15,039 nucleotides of DNA from an uncultured Opitutia bacterium (GCA_903910245.1 CAIVYX010000242.1:1-15039), one strand, 5' to 3'; positions 7,301-14,785 are shown, counted from the stretch's first letter. Notes: generated by a model from the letters alone, not told the origin. Made by a program: numbers and translations.

Positions 7301-10300
7301 GGCTGGACGGGAGTCGGCTTGTCCTTCCGACCGGAAAGCAGATGGAAGAACCATGGGATAAACAAGGTGGCGACGAAGGTGTCGAGGAGCATGCCGCCGA
7401 GCACGCCGGTGCCCATCGACTGGCGTGCCGCGGCGCCGGCGCCGCCCGCGAAGGCGAGCGGGACAACGCCAAGGACGAAGGCCATCGAGGTCATGACGAG
7501 CGGCCGGATGCGCATGCGCGCAGCCTCCACAGCGGCGTCGGCCGCCGAACGGCCCGCCCGACGCGCGGTCTCTGCAAACTCGACGATGAGAATGGCGTTT
7601 TTAGCCGCGAGGCCGATGAGCGTGACCAGGCCAATCTGGAAATAGATGTCGTTCGGCATGCCGCGCACGAGAATGGCGAGCAACGCGCCGAGCAGCGCGA
7701 ACGGCACGGTGAGGAGCACGCCCAGGGGTAGCGCCAAATCCTCGTAGAGAGCCGCGAGAATGAGGAACACCATGAGCAGCGCGAGGAGGAAAGCCGGCAA
7801 GGCGGACGTCGCGGCCCGCTTCTCCTGCAACGCCTGCGCGGTCCAGTCGATACCGTAGCCGACGGGCATGATATCCTCGGCAATCTCCTCGACCAACGCG
7901 ATGGCTTGGCCGGAACTCACGCCAGGGGCGGGCGAACAGATGAGGCGTGCGGCTAGGAAGCCCATATGACGCTCGAGCTGCTCCGGCCCCGAGGAGGGCT
8001 TGAACTTTACGAAGCTAGAAAGCGGAATCATCGCGCCGTTCGTGGCGCGCACGTGCACGCGGCCGGCCGCGGCGGCGTCCATGCGGTCGGCGGCCTCGGA
8101 CTGGACGAGGACGCGATAAGTGCGTCCCCCGAGCGTGAAGTCGTTGGCGTAGACGACGCCGATGGTGGCCTGTAAGGCCTCATGGAGATCCGGTAACGTC
8201 ACCCCGAGGGCCGCGGCGCGGACTTCGTCCACTTCAGCGAGGATCTGCGGTACAGCCGGTCGCAGGAAGACGCGGATACCCGTGAGCTCGGGGCGGGCAC
8301 GGAGTGCGGCCTCGAGTTTCTCGATGTTCGCCGCGAGCTGGGCGGGGTCGTCGTCCTCTTTCGCCTGCAGGTAGAATTCGAAGCCGCCGGCGGTGCCGAT
8401 ACCGCGGATGGCGGGCGGGTTCACCACGAGGCACATGCCGTCGGGCTGCGTCATGCCGATCGCGTTAAGCTGACGGGCGAGGACCTCCCCGCCGGGCGGG
8501 CGAGTGCCGAAATCCTTCAGCGGCAGGAAGATTGTGCCAGAGTTGGTACGCTCGCCGCCGCCGAGGAGGTCGAAGCCGCTGATGGCGAAGGTGTGACGGA
8601 CGGCGGGATTCTCCCGCAGCTTGGGCGTGAGTTCGTCCATGAACGCCTTGGTGCGATTGATGCCCGCACCGTCGGGTAAGGCGACCATCGCAAGCAGATA
8701 ACCCTGGTCCTCGGCCGGCAGGAAGCTACGCGGGATTTTCACGACGAGCACGATGTTTGCAACCGCAACAGCGACGAAGCCCGCCGCGGCCGCGCGCGGG
8801 TGGTCGAGTAGCCAGCGGACCACGCGACCGTGCCAGGCGGCGACCGCTGCGAAACCGCGACCGAAGGCCGCGGACAAACGGGCCATCAGGCCGACGGGCG
8901 CGCCGGGCGCATGCGGTTTGAGTAGCAGAGCACAAAGGGTTGGCGTGAGCGTCAGCGCCACGAAGCCGGAAATGATGACGGAAAAGGCAACGGTCACGGC
9001 AAACTGGCGGTAGAGCACGCCGGCAATACCACCGAGGAAAGCGACCGGCAGGAAGACGCAGACGAGGACACAGACGATGGCGACAATCGCACCGGCGACC
9101 TCGCGCACGGATTCCTTCGCGGCCTCAAAGGGACTCAGCCCTTGCTCGCGCATGAGCCGCTCGGTGTTCTCGAGCACGACAATCGCGTCGTCGACGACAA
9201 TGCCGATGGCGATGACCATCGCAAAGAGCGTCAGGATGTTAATGCCGTAGCCCATGACCCACAGACCGGCGCAGGCGCCGATCAGCGAGACCGGCACCGC
9301 AATCATCGGGATGAGCGTGGCCCGCCACGAACCCAGGAAAAGGAAGACAACGATGGCCACCAGGAAGGCGGCCTCGACGAGCGTGTTGCGTACCTCACCA
9401 ATGGCGGAACGGACGAAGCGGGTGGTGTCGAAGGGAATGCTGTATTCGACATCCGGCGGAAACTGCTTCGTGAGCACGTCCAGCCGGGCGCGGATGCGGT
9501 CGGCGGTCTCGAGTGCGTTGGCGCCCGTCTGCAGGTAGACACGGATGCCAGCGACAGGCTTACCATCCAGCATGCTGAGCTGCTCATAGCTCTGGGAGCC
9601 TAGCTCCACGCGGGCGACGTCCCTGAGGCGGAGCACGCCGTCGGCGACGGAGGAGCGAAGCACGATGTCTCCGAACTGCTCGGGCGTCGCGAGCCGCCCG
9701 CGAGCGATCACGGGCACCACGAAGGCGGCGTTGACGGAAGGCTCCTGACCGAGTCGGCCGACCGCGTACTGGGTATTCGTGGCGCGAATCGCGCGGACGA
9801 CCTCAGCCGAAGTGACGCCGAGTGCCGCCATGCGGTCCGGCCGCAGCCAGACGCGCATCGCGTAATCGCGGGCGCCGAAGACGCCGGCGTCGCCGACGCC
9901 AGGGAGGCGCTTGAGCTCCTCGACGATGACCGAGGATGCGTAGTTGCTCAGAAAAACGGAATCCCGCGTGGCCTTGGGCGAGAGAATCGACACCGACATG
10001 AGCACGTCGTTCGAGCGCTTCTTGGTGATGACGCCGAGGCGACGGACCTCCTCGGGCAGGCGCGGCTCGGCGAGCTTCACGCGGTTGGCCACGAGGATGG
10101 TGGCCATATCGGGGTCGACACCGTTCTCAAACGTGACGGTGATGCTGAGTGCGCCGCTCGACGAGGCGTTGGAGGAATAATATAACAGTCCTTCGACTCC
10201 GTTGATCTGTTCCTCAAGGGGCGCGGCGACGTTATTGACGAGCGCCTCGGGCGAGGCGCCCGGGTAGCTCGCCACGACCGTCACGGTGGGCGGCGCGATC

Positions 10301-10413
10301 TGCGGATACTGCGACAGCGGCAGGTTCAGAAGCGCGAGGCCCCCGATCAGGAAGATGATGAGCGAGAGGACGGCCGAGAAGATCGGTCGCTTGATGAAGA
10401 AGTCCCAGCCCAT
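7297..10413 (-). CDS. RND multidrug efflux inner-membrane pump (HAE-1, AcrB/MexB/TtgB type)
   Basis: A 1038-residue proton-driven exporter, the usual length of AcrB (1049). It begins FFIKRPIFSAVLSLIIFL, the HAE-1 N-terminus. Two halves each hold a lead helix, a large periplasmic loop and a bundle of five or more helices. Proton-relay residues are present: paired Asp408-Asp409 in GIVVDDAIVVLEN (AcrB D407/D408) and Lys938 in AAKNAILIVEFA (AcrB K940). The paired Asp places it with hydrophobic/amphiphilic drug exporters rather than metal exporters of the CusA type. ATG follows the adaptor's TAA without a gap, and its own TGA overlaps the channel's ATG, so the three proteins should be made together. 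No frameshift or missing key residue is apparent. Substrates cannot be predicted. Confidence 0.95.
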   Translation of the reverse strand: MGWDFFIKRPIFSAVLSLIIFLIGGLALLNLPLSQYPQIAPPTVTVVASYPGASPEALVNNVAAPLEEQINGVEGLLYYSSNASSSGALSITVTFENGVDPDMATILVANRVKLAEPRLPEEVRRLGVITKKRSNDVLMSVSILSPKATRDSVFLSNYASSVIVEELKRLPGVGDAGVFGARDYAMRVWLRPDRMAALGVTSAEVVRAIRATNTQYAVGRLGQEPSVNAAFVVPVIARGRLATPEQFGDIVLRSSVADGVLRLRDVARVELGSQSYEQLSMLDGKPVAGIRVYLQTGANALETADRIRARLDVLTKQFPPDVEYSIPFDTTRFVRSAIGEVRNTLVEAAFLVAIVVFLFLGSWRATLIPMIAVPVSLIGACAGLWVMGYGINILTLFAMVIAIGIVVDDAIVVLENTERLMREQGLSPFEAAKESVREVAGAIVAIVCVLVCVFLPVAFLGGIAGVLYRQFAVTVAFSVIISGFVALTLTPTLCALLLKPHAPGAPVGLMARLSAAFGRGFAAVAAWHGRVVRWLLDHPRAAAAGFVAVAVANIVLVVKIPRSFLPAEDQGYLLAMVALPDGAGINRTKAFMDELTPKLRENPAVRHTFAISGFDLLGGGERTNSGTIFLPLKDFGTRPPGGEVLARQLNAIGMTQPDGMCLVVNPPAIRGIGTAGGFEFYLQAKEDDDPAQLAANIEKLEAALRARPELTGIRVFLRPAVPQILAEVDEVRAAALGVTLPDLHEALQATIGVVYANDFTLGGRTYRVLVQSEAADRMDAAAAGRVHVRATNGAMIPLSSFVKFKPSSGPEQLERHMGFLAARLICSPAPGVSSGQAIALVEEIAEDIMPVGYGIDWTAQALQEKRAATSALPAFLLALLMVFLILAALYEDLALPLGVLLTVPFALLGALLAILVRGMPNDIYFQIGLVTLIGLAAKNAILIVEFAETARRAGRSAADAAVEAARMRIRPLVMTSMAFVLGVVPLAFAGGAGAAARQSMGTGVLGGMLLDTFVATLFIPWFFHLLSGRKDKPTPVQP

Positions 10414-11535
10414 TTACTTCTTGGCTGGAGCGACGACGACCGGGGCGCCCGGGCGTAGCTTATGGAGCTGATTTAGGATGACGCGGTCCCCAGGACGGAG
10501 ACCAGCAAGGATGACAATGTCTGCGCCCTGAGCCTCGCCCAGGGTGACCGGACGGGCCTCGGCGCGATCACCTGCGCCGACGACGAAGACGGAACGTCCG
10601 GACGGAGCTTGGACGAGCGCGAGCTGCGGCACGAGGGTGGCGTCCTTGGCCTTACCCCCAGTGACGCGGACTCGGACGAACTGGCCGGCAATTAAGCCAC
10701 CGTCAGCATTGGCGAAACGGGCGCGGAGCTGCACCGTCCCGAGACGGGTATCCACCTGGGGTGAGGCGAAGTCGATCTTGCCGCGGACCGGATAGGCGGA
10801 GCCGTTAGGCAGCAGGAGCGTGACCTCGGCGCCTTGGGCGGACTTGGCCCCGGCGGCGAAAAGGCGACGGAAATCATCCTCGGAAAGGCCGAAGCGCGCC
10901 CAGACCTCGTCTGCACTCACAATGGTTGTAAGGAGGCCATCAGGCCCGGTTGGAGTGACCAAAGTGCCTTCGGTGCGGAGGCGACGACCGGCGATGCCGG
11001 CGACAGGCGACCGAACTTCGCAGTAATCCAGGTCGAGCTGAGCAAGGCTGGCCTTCGCGGCGGCGGCGTCGCGCGCACCCTTCGCGGCCGCGGCCACGGC
11101 CTGCGCATCATCGGCTTCCTTACGACTAGCGGCCTTCTGGCGGAGAAGCTCGCCCTGACGGAGGGCTTCGTCGGTCGCCTGCTGCGCCCGCGCGGTTTCC
11201 TGCGCGAGTTGTGCCACGGCCAACGCATGGGCGGCGACATAGGTCGCCGGATCGATGCGGAAAAGAAGGTCGCCGGCCTTCACCTGAGCGCCTTCGGCGT
11301 AATTGACCGTCTGCAGGATACCCGTCACGCGCGCGCGGACTTCCACCTCGCGCACACCTTCGGTCTGTGCCGGCGCAATCGCCGTCTGGGCGATGTCCAC
11401 CAAAGTCACCGTAAGAACCGCCACCGGCAACGGCCCGGAAGGCGGCAGGGTCGACTCCGGGCGACAGCCGAACAGGCCGAGCAACACGACCGCACAGAGA
11501 AGACCCTCGACAGGGCGAAATTTACATACAGACAT
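10414..11535 (-). CDS. RND efflux periplasmic adaptor lipoprotein (HlyD/AcrA/MexA type)
   Basis: A 373-residue membrane-fusion protein joining the pump to the outer-membrane channel. A basic start (K5, R7) and hydrophobic stretch end in lipobox LFGC with Cys24 as the likely lipid anchor. Then come barrel-sandwich half one (EGAQVKAGDLLFRIDP, 81-96), an Ala/Gln-rich helical hairpin (98-165), half two (YCEVRSPVAGIAGR, 171-184), the beta-barrel (about 205-290, DTRLGTVQLRARF at 262-274) and a membrane-proximal domain (LRPGDRVIL, 346-354). The frame is open to 11865 opposite the repressor gene, but ATG 11535 is the only start giving a normal lipoprotein signal. That ATG lies inside the palindromic operator, and no Shine-Dalgarno precedes it, so the message may be leaderless. 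First gene of the efflux operon. Confidence 0.93.
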   Translation of the reverse strand: MSVCKFRPVEGLLCAVVLLGLFGCRPESTLPPSGPLPVAVLTVTLVDIAQTAIAPAQTEGVREVEVRARVTGILQTVNYAEGAQVKAGDLLFRIDPATYVAAHALAVAQLAQETARAQQATDEALRQGELLRQKAASRKEADDAQAVAAAAKGARDAAAAKASLAQLDLDYCEVRSPVAGIAGRRLRTEGTLVTPTGPDGLLTTIVSADEVWARFGLSEDDFRRLFAAGAKSAQGAEVTLLLPNGSAYPVRGKIDFASPQVDTRLGTVQLRARFANADGGLIAGQFVRVRVTGGKAKDATLVPQLALVQAPSGRSVFVVGAGDRAEARPVTLGEAQGADIVILAGLRPGDRVILNQLHKLRPGAPVVVAPAKK

Positions 11536-11545
11536 GTATGTAAAT
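11520..11545. promoter_or_regulatory. Palindromic operator for the TetR-family repressor, AcrR/TtgR type
   Basis: Half-sites TTTACATACA (11521-11530) and TGTATGTAAA (11535-11544) are exact reverse complements around a 4-base spacer GACA; one further outer pair (11520/11545) also matches. The 10-4-10 layout and TTTACA/TGTAA edges resemble the TtgR operator of Pseudomonas, and the TACATACA half-site recurs in the E. coli AcrR operator (both from memory). It sits between the divergent repressor and adaptor genes, over the adaptor start codon and the predicted core promoters of both. Occupancy should silence both directions. Confidence 0.88.
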
Positions 11546-11550
11546 CTATT
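11521..11550 (+). promoter_or_regulatory. Candidate promoter of the TetR-family repressor gene
   Basis: TTTACA (11521-11526, five of six matches to TTGACA) is 18 bp from TCTATT (11545-11550, four of six matches to TATAAT). The -35 is the left half of the operator, so binding would give autorepression. The expected start of transcription is about three bases before ATG 11560, again implying a leaderless or nearly leaderless message; no Shine-Dalgarno is present before that ATG. Confidence 0.45.
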
Positions 11551-11570
11551 TGCCCGACCATGGCTCGCAA
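11543..11570 (-). promoter_or_regulatory. Candidate promoter of the RND efflux operon
   Basis: On the minus strand TTGCGA (plus 11565-11570, four of six) is 16 bp from TAGATT (plus 11543-11548, four of six). Only seven bases separate the -10 from the adaptor ATG, so the transcript would begin at or next to the start codon. The -35 lies inside the repressor coding sequence, and the -10 overlaps the palindrome. The motifs are moderate matches; the position beside the operator is the main support. Confidence 0.45.
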
Positions 11571-12186
11571 GACCAAAGCAGAAGCCGCCCTGACACGTCA
11601 CCGAATCGTCGAAAGCGCCCGGCAGGTCTTCAGCCGCGACGGGGTCACGAACACCTCGCTGGATCACGTGGCGAAAGAAGCCGGCGTCACCCGCGGGGCG
11701 GTCTATTGGCACTTCCGCAACAAGGCCGATCTCTTTATGGCGGTGCGACAACAGACGGGGACGCTCCTGCGGTTCGACGACTTCAAGACGGGGGATGCCC
11801 TGCGTCGTCTCGAAACAGGCCTCCATGAGGCGCTCCGACGCCTGGCCGAGGATAAACAGGCCCAAGAGACTTACGAGGTCATGCTCTGGAAATGCGAATA
11901 CGTCGGCGATTTTGCCAGCGTGCGCAAAGACCTGATGTCCGCTGGCACGCTCTTTCTCACCGAAGCGACCGAACTCTATGAGGAGGCGGCGCGGGAGAAA
12001 TTGATCGCCCCCGAACTCGACCCGCGGCTCGCCGCCCGCGAGACTTTCTGCTTCTACGCCGGCATGCTCAAGCTCTGGCTGGCCGATGAAAGCGGCCAGG
12101 CGGTCCGCGAAGATATCCTAAAGATCATCACCCAGCATATCGACAGCCGCCGGCTCCGCCGACCCGCCCGCCAGAAGGCGGTTTGA
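11560..12186 (+). CDS. TetR-family efflux repressor (AcrR/TtgR type)
   Basis: A 208-residue cytoplasmic repressor, close to AcrR (215) and TtgR (210) in length. MARKTKAEA is followed by TRHRIVESARQVFSRDGV and the DNA-binding helix-turn-helix at about 33-52 (SLDHVAKEAGVTRGAVYWHF), then NKADLF; this wording is nearly that of proteobacterial AcrR-type regulators. The C-terminal half (about 85-200) is the helical drug-binding and dimer domain. It lies divergently from the RND operon with a 24-bp gap holding the operator, so it most likely represses both itself and the pump until a ligand binds. ATG 11560 is the start: it gives the standard N-terminus, and upstream in-frame sequence is merely the antisense of the adaptor gene. 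The ligand is unknown. Confidence 0.93.
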   Translation: MARKTKAEAALTRHRIVESARQVFSRDGVTNTSLDHVAKEAGVTRGAVYWHFRNKADLFMAVRQQTGTLLRFDDFKTGDALRRLETGLHEALRRLAEDKQAQETYEVMLWKCEYVGDFASVRKDLMSAGTLFLTEATELYEEAAREKLIAPELDPRLAARETFCFYAGMLKLWLADESGQAVREDILKIITQHIDSRRLRRPARQKAV

Positions 12187-12211
12187 CTGCCTTCGCCGCC
12201 GCCCATATTAA
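12183..12211 (+). promoter_or_regulatory. Candidate promoter of the coiled-coil/esterase operon
   Basis: TTGACT (12183-12188, five of six), overlapping the repressor stop codon, is exactly 17 bp from TATTAA (12206-12211, four of six). The expected start of transcription falls at about 12218, which is the GTG start codon of the next gene. With no Shine-Dalgarno before that GTG, a leaderless message is suggested. Confidence 0.5.
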
Positions 12212-12217
12212 AGCACT

Positions 12218-12844
12218 GTGAAGGTTCTCCCCACCCTACTTTGCATAGTCCTGCTCGGGATAGCCCCGGTGCGGGCCGCCGACCCAGATGCGCCCCAGTC
12301 GTTACCGATTATCTACGATCAGCCAGGCGAAAAATACATCCTCCGTATCGATAATCGTCGCTACCAGCTCTCCTACGTGACGAAGGAAGGCGTGGTCGTC
12401 CTGATGTCGGCCGCCAACTACCCTCGCACGAAACTGCGCTTCGACGAATACAAGCGCTCGCTCGAAGACAAGGCGAAGGCCGAGACGCTCGTCAACCGCG
12501 CGCAGTCCAACGTCACCCGCGAGTCGGACCGCGTCACCCGCCTCCGCCGCAGCCTCGAATCCCTCCGCTCCCAGCTCGCCCTGCTCCGCTCCCAGCCGAC
12601 CATCGACGTCCGCGAACTACAGTTCCTTCAGGAACAAATCCGCATCACCTCGGCCTCGCTCGCTTCCGCCGAGGACATGGAAGCGAAAGCCCAGTCGAAT
12701 CTCGAGAAGACCAAGTCCTCCACGGAGTCGGCGTTCCAGCGTGCCGACAAGGCCCGCGAGGACTACGTCGCCGCCCTTGACGCATACGAGAAGCCGCTCG
12801 CCGCGATTCGCACGATCGCCCTGACGCACGGCACCGCCCTCTGA
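12218..12844 (+). CDS. Secreted coiled-coil protein of unknown function
   Basis: A 208-residue protein that I do not recognise. Residues 1-20 form a Sec signal peptide (hydrophobic VLPTLLCIVLLGIAP, AxA-like end VRA before ADPDAP). Residues 30-70 contain a small beta-like region (EKYILRIDNRRYQLSYV). About 76-192 is almost entirely charged and alanine-rich helix with heptad-like spacing (RLRRSLESLRSQLALLRSQ, ELQFLQEQIRI), broken near PTID at 127-130, so probably an antiparallel or two-segment coiled coil. It has no transmembrane helix after the signal and no lipobox at a sensible place. The start is GTG; it gives the complete signal peptide, and no in-frame ATG exists before codon 63. The stop is 8 bp before the esterase gene, so the two are probably co-transcribed and both exported. 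Third-position G/C preference matches its neighbours, supporting a real gene. Confidence 0.8.
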   Translation: MKVLPTLLCIVLLGIAPVRAADPDAPQSLPIIYDQPGEKYILRIDNRRYQLSYVTKEGVVVLMSAANYPRTKLRFDEYKRSLEDKAKAETLVNRAQSNVTRESDRVTRLRRSLESLRSQLALLRSQPTIDVRELQFLQEQIRITSASLASAEDMEAKAQSNLEKTKSSTESAFQRADKAREDYVAALDAYEKPLAAIRTIALTHGTAL

Positions 12845-12852
12845 TTTCAACC

Positions 12853-14007
12853 ATGAAGACCACCGCCCTCCTCTTCGCCTTGCTCTACATCGGCTCCACG
12901 GGCTTCGCTCAGGAGACCAAGCCCGTCGCGAAAGCCCCGGCCGCTAAGGCCGCGCCGAAATCCGTCGACCGTTACGCCGTGCGCCCCGACGAAAAGATCG
13001 CTTGGCACGACGTCCGTGAGACCGACCTCGAAGGCCGCGCCTTCCCCGACGCGGAGCGCAAGAGCTACTTCGACCGCCTGCCGGCCGAGGCCGACGGCAA
13101 GGTCACGCCCGCGGTCTGGGGTCTAAGCCGCGACAGCGCGGGCCAGATGTTCCGCTTCCGCACCGACGCCACGACAATCTACGCTCACTACAAGGTCACC
13201 AAGCCGAAGCTCGAGCAGCCGCACATGCCCGCCACCGGCGTCAGCGGCCTCGACCTGTACGCCCGCGACCAAGACGGTAAGTGGCGCTGGGTCCAGGTCG
13301 TCCGCCCTACCACACAAGAGATGAAAGTCCGTATCGCCGAAGGGCTCGACGCCGGTGAACGCGAATACGCGATCTACCTGCCGCTCTACAATGGCGTCGA
13401 ATTCCTCAATGTCGGCGTGCCCGAAGGCAAGAAGTTCGTCGGCCTCAAACCGCGTGCGAAGCCCGTCGTGTTCTACGGCACCTCGATTACGCACGGTGCC
13501 TGCGCCAGCCGCCCGGGCATGGTGCATACGGCCATCCTCGGCCGCCGCTTCGATGTGCCGGTCGTGAACCTCGGCTTCTCCGGCAACGGCCGCATGGACC
13601 AGGCCGTCGGCGACTACCTCACCCGCATCGACGCCGCCGCCTACGTGATCGATTGTCTCCCGAACATGAACGCGGCGGCCGTCACCGAGAAATGCGGACC
13701 GCTCGTGAAGCAGCTCCGCGCCGCCCGCCCGGACACCCCGATCATCCTCGTCGAGGACCGCCGTAACACCGATGCCTGGCTCAAGGCCTCGCTTCGTAAG
13801 CACCACGACGACAACCACGCCGCCCTCAAGGCCGCCTACGACCAGCTCGTGAAGGAAGGTGTCAAAGGCCTGTCCTACGTGCCCGGCAACCATCTCTACG
13901 GCGACGACGCCGACGGCGCCACGGACGGTTCGCACGCGAGCGACCTGGGTTTCTTCCGCCAGGCCGATATCTTCGAGCCCTTCCTCAAGGCCGCCCTCGG
14001 CCGCTGA
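12853..14007 (+). CDS. Secreted SGNH/GDSL-type esterase with N-terminal GxDLY domain
   Basis: A 384-residue exported hydrolase. Residues 1-19 are a signal peptide (cut after GFA), followed by an Ala/Lys/Pro linker (22-37). Residues 40-200 match the beta-sandwich domain that precedes this esterase group, including KVTPAVWGLSRDSAG, FRFRTDATTIYAHYKV and the naming motif GLDLY (132-136). The SGNH catalytic domain starts near 203: GTSITHG with nucleophile Ser211, GFSGNG (241-246) for the oxyanion hole, LPNMN with Asn271, and DGSHASD with Asp358 and His361 completing the triad. All catalytic positions are intact. Relatives are carbohydrate-ester or lipid esterases, often deacetylating polysaccharides outside the cytoplasm; the actual substrate here is unknown. 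It follows the coiled-coil gene by 8 bp with no terminator or Shine-Dalgarno between. Confidence 0.9.
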   Translation: MKTTALLFALLYIGSTGFAQETKPVAKAPAAKAAPKSVDRYAVRPDEKIAWHDVRETDLEGRAFPDAERKSYFDRLPAEADGKVTPAVWGLSRDSAGQMFRFRTDATTIYAHYKVTKPKLEQPHMPATGVSGLDLYARDQDGKWRWVQVVRPTTQEMKVRIAEGLDAGEREYAIYLPLYNGVEFLNVGVPEGKKFVGLKPRAKPVVFYGTSITHGACASRPGMVHTAILGRRFDVPVVNLGFSGNGRMDQAVGDYLTRIDAAAYVIDCLPNMNAAAVTEKCGPLVKQLRAARPDTPIILVEDRRNTDAWLKASLRKHHDDNHAALKAAYDQLVKEGVKGLSYVPGNHLYGDDADGATDGSHASDLGFFRQADIFEPFLKAALGR

Positions 14008-14060
14008 TTTTTCGCCCGCCCCGCTGGCGAACGGGAACAATCCTTTCACCCTAAGCGACG

Positions 14061-14765
14061 ATGACCCGCAGCTTCCGCTACTACGACCTCATCCTCGGCG
14101 CGTTCGTCGCGGTACTTCTCTGCTCGAACCTCATCGGCCCAGCGAAGGTCGTGCAACTCGACCTACCCTTCTTCGGTAAGACCGACTTCGGCGCGGGCAA
14201 CCTATTCTTCCCGCTTTCGTATATCTTCGGCGACATCCTCACGGAAGTCTACGGCTACGCCCTCGCGCGACGCGTTATCTGGGCAGGCTTCGGCGCGATG
14301 CTTTTCGCGACAGTGATGACCTGGGTCGTGCTCGCGATGCCGGCCAGCCCGAACGAGCCGTTCAGCGCTCAGCTGCAGCCCGCACTCGTGACCTGCTTCG
14401 GCGGCGGTTGGCGTATCGCCCTCGGCTCGATCATCGCATTCTGCGTCGGCGACTTCCTCAACTCCTACGTGCTCGCGAAGATGAAGGTGCGCATGGGCGG
14501 CAAACACCCGTGGGCCCGCTTCATCGGCTCCACCTTCGTCGGCCAGGGCGTCGACAGCCTGATCTTCTACCCGCTCGCCTTCATCGGCATCTGGAGCCCG
14601 CAGACACTCCTGGCCGTGATGTTCGCCAACTGGGTCTTCAAGGTGCTCGTCGAAGTGATCATGACGCCCGTGACGACCATCGTCTGCGCCAAGCTGAAGG
14701 AGGCCGAAGGCGTCGACGCGTTCGATACCGACACCGATTTCACGCCCTTCAGCCTCAAACGCTGA
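14061..14765 (+). CDS. yhhQ: Queuosine precursor transporter, YhhQ/VUT family
   Basis: A 234-residue inner-membrane protein with about six helices (roughly 9-28, 46-66, 72-95, 114-136, 155-177, 184-207). Family marks are LILGAFVAVLLCSNLIGPAKVV at the start, FPLSYIFGDILTEVYGY (50-66) with polar residues Asp58 and Glu62 inside the membrane, and IGSTFVGQGVDSLIFYPLAF. YhhQ proteins import preQ0/preQ1-type precursors for queuosine tRNA modification; that role is known for the family and inferred here. The acidic tail (DAFDTDTDFTPF) is outside the conserved core. The gene begins 53 bp after the esterase; that gap holds a hairpin (TTCGCC 14011-14016 with GGCGAA 14026-14031) but no recognisable preQ1 riboswitch. 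No queuosine biosynthesis gene is in view. Confidence 0.9.
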   Translation: MTRSFRYYDLILGAFVAVLLCSNLIGPAKVVQLDLPFFGKTDFGAGNLFFPLSYIFGDILTEVYGYALARRVIWAGFGAMLFATVMTWVVLAMPASPNEPFSAQLQPALVTCFGGGWRIALGSIIAFCVGDFLNSYVLAKMKVRMGGKHPWARFIGSTFVGQGVDSLIFYPLAFIGIWSPQTLLAVMFANWVFKVLVEVIMTPVTTIVCAKLKEAEGVDAFDTDTDFTPFSLKR

Positions 14766-14785
14766 CCGACGGCACCCCGTTTCAC

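Noticed and set aside
7301..7354. Longer N-terminus for the outer-membrane channel
   Set aside because: It would overlap the pump C-terminus by 54 more bases and bury the lipoprotein signal; ATG 7300 gives lipobox LGGC and an ATGA junction.
9142..9603. Plus-strand open frame inside the RND pump gene
   Set aside because: It is antisense to conserved pump helices including the Asp408-Asp409 region; it has no start context or recognisable motif.
10834..11559. Upstream extension of the repressor frame through the adaptor gene
   Set aside because: It is the complement of conserved adaptor sequence; the canonical AcrR-type N-terminus begins at ATG 11560.
11536..11865. N-terminal extension of the efflux adaptor frame opposite the repressor gene
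   Set aside because: The extension is only the antisense of the TetR coding sequence; the lipoprotein signal begins at ATG 11535, and nothing before it resembles an adaptor.
13123..14049. 308-codon open frame on the minus strand opposite the SGNH esterase
   Set aside because: Valine/glycine-rich composition arises from antisense reading of a GC-rich gene; the plus-strand frame has a complete catalytic triad and signal peptide.
14008..14060. preQ1 riboswitch before the YhhQ-family gene
   Set aside because: A short hairpin is present, but the A-rich pseudoknot tail and conserved core of preQ1 motifs are not visible.
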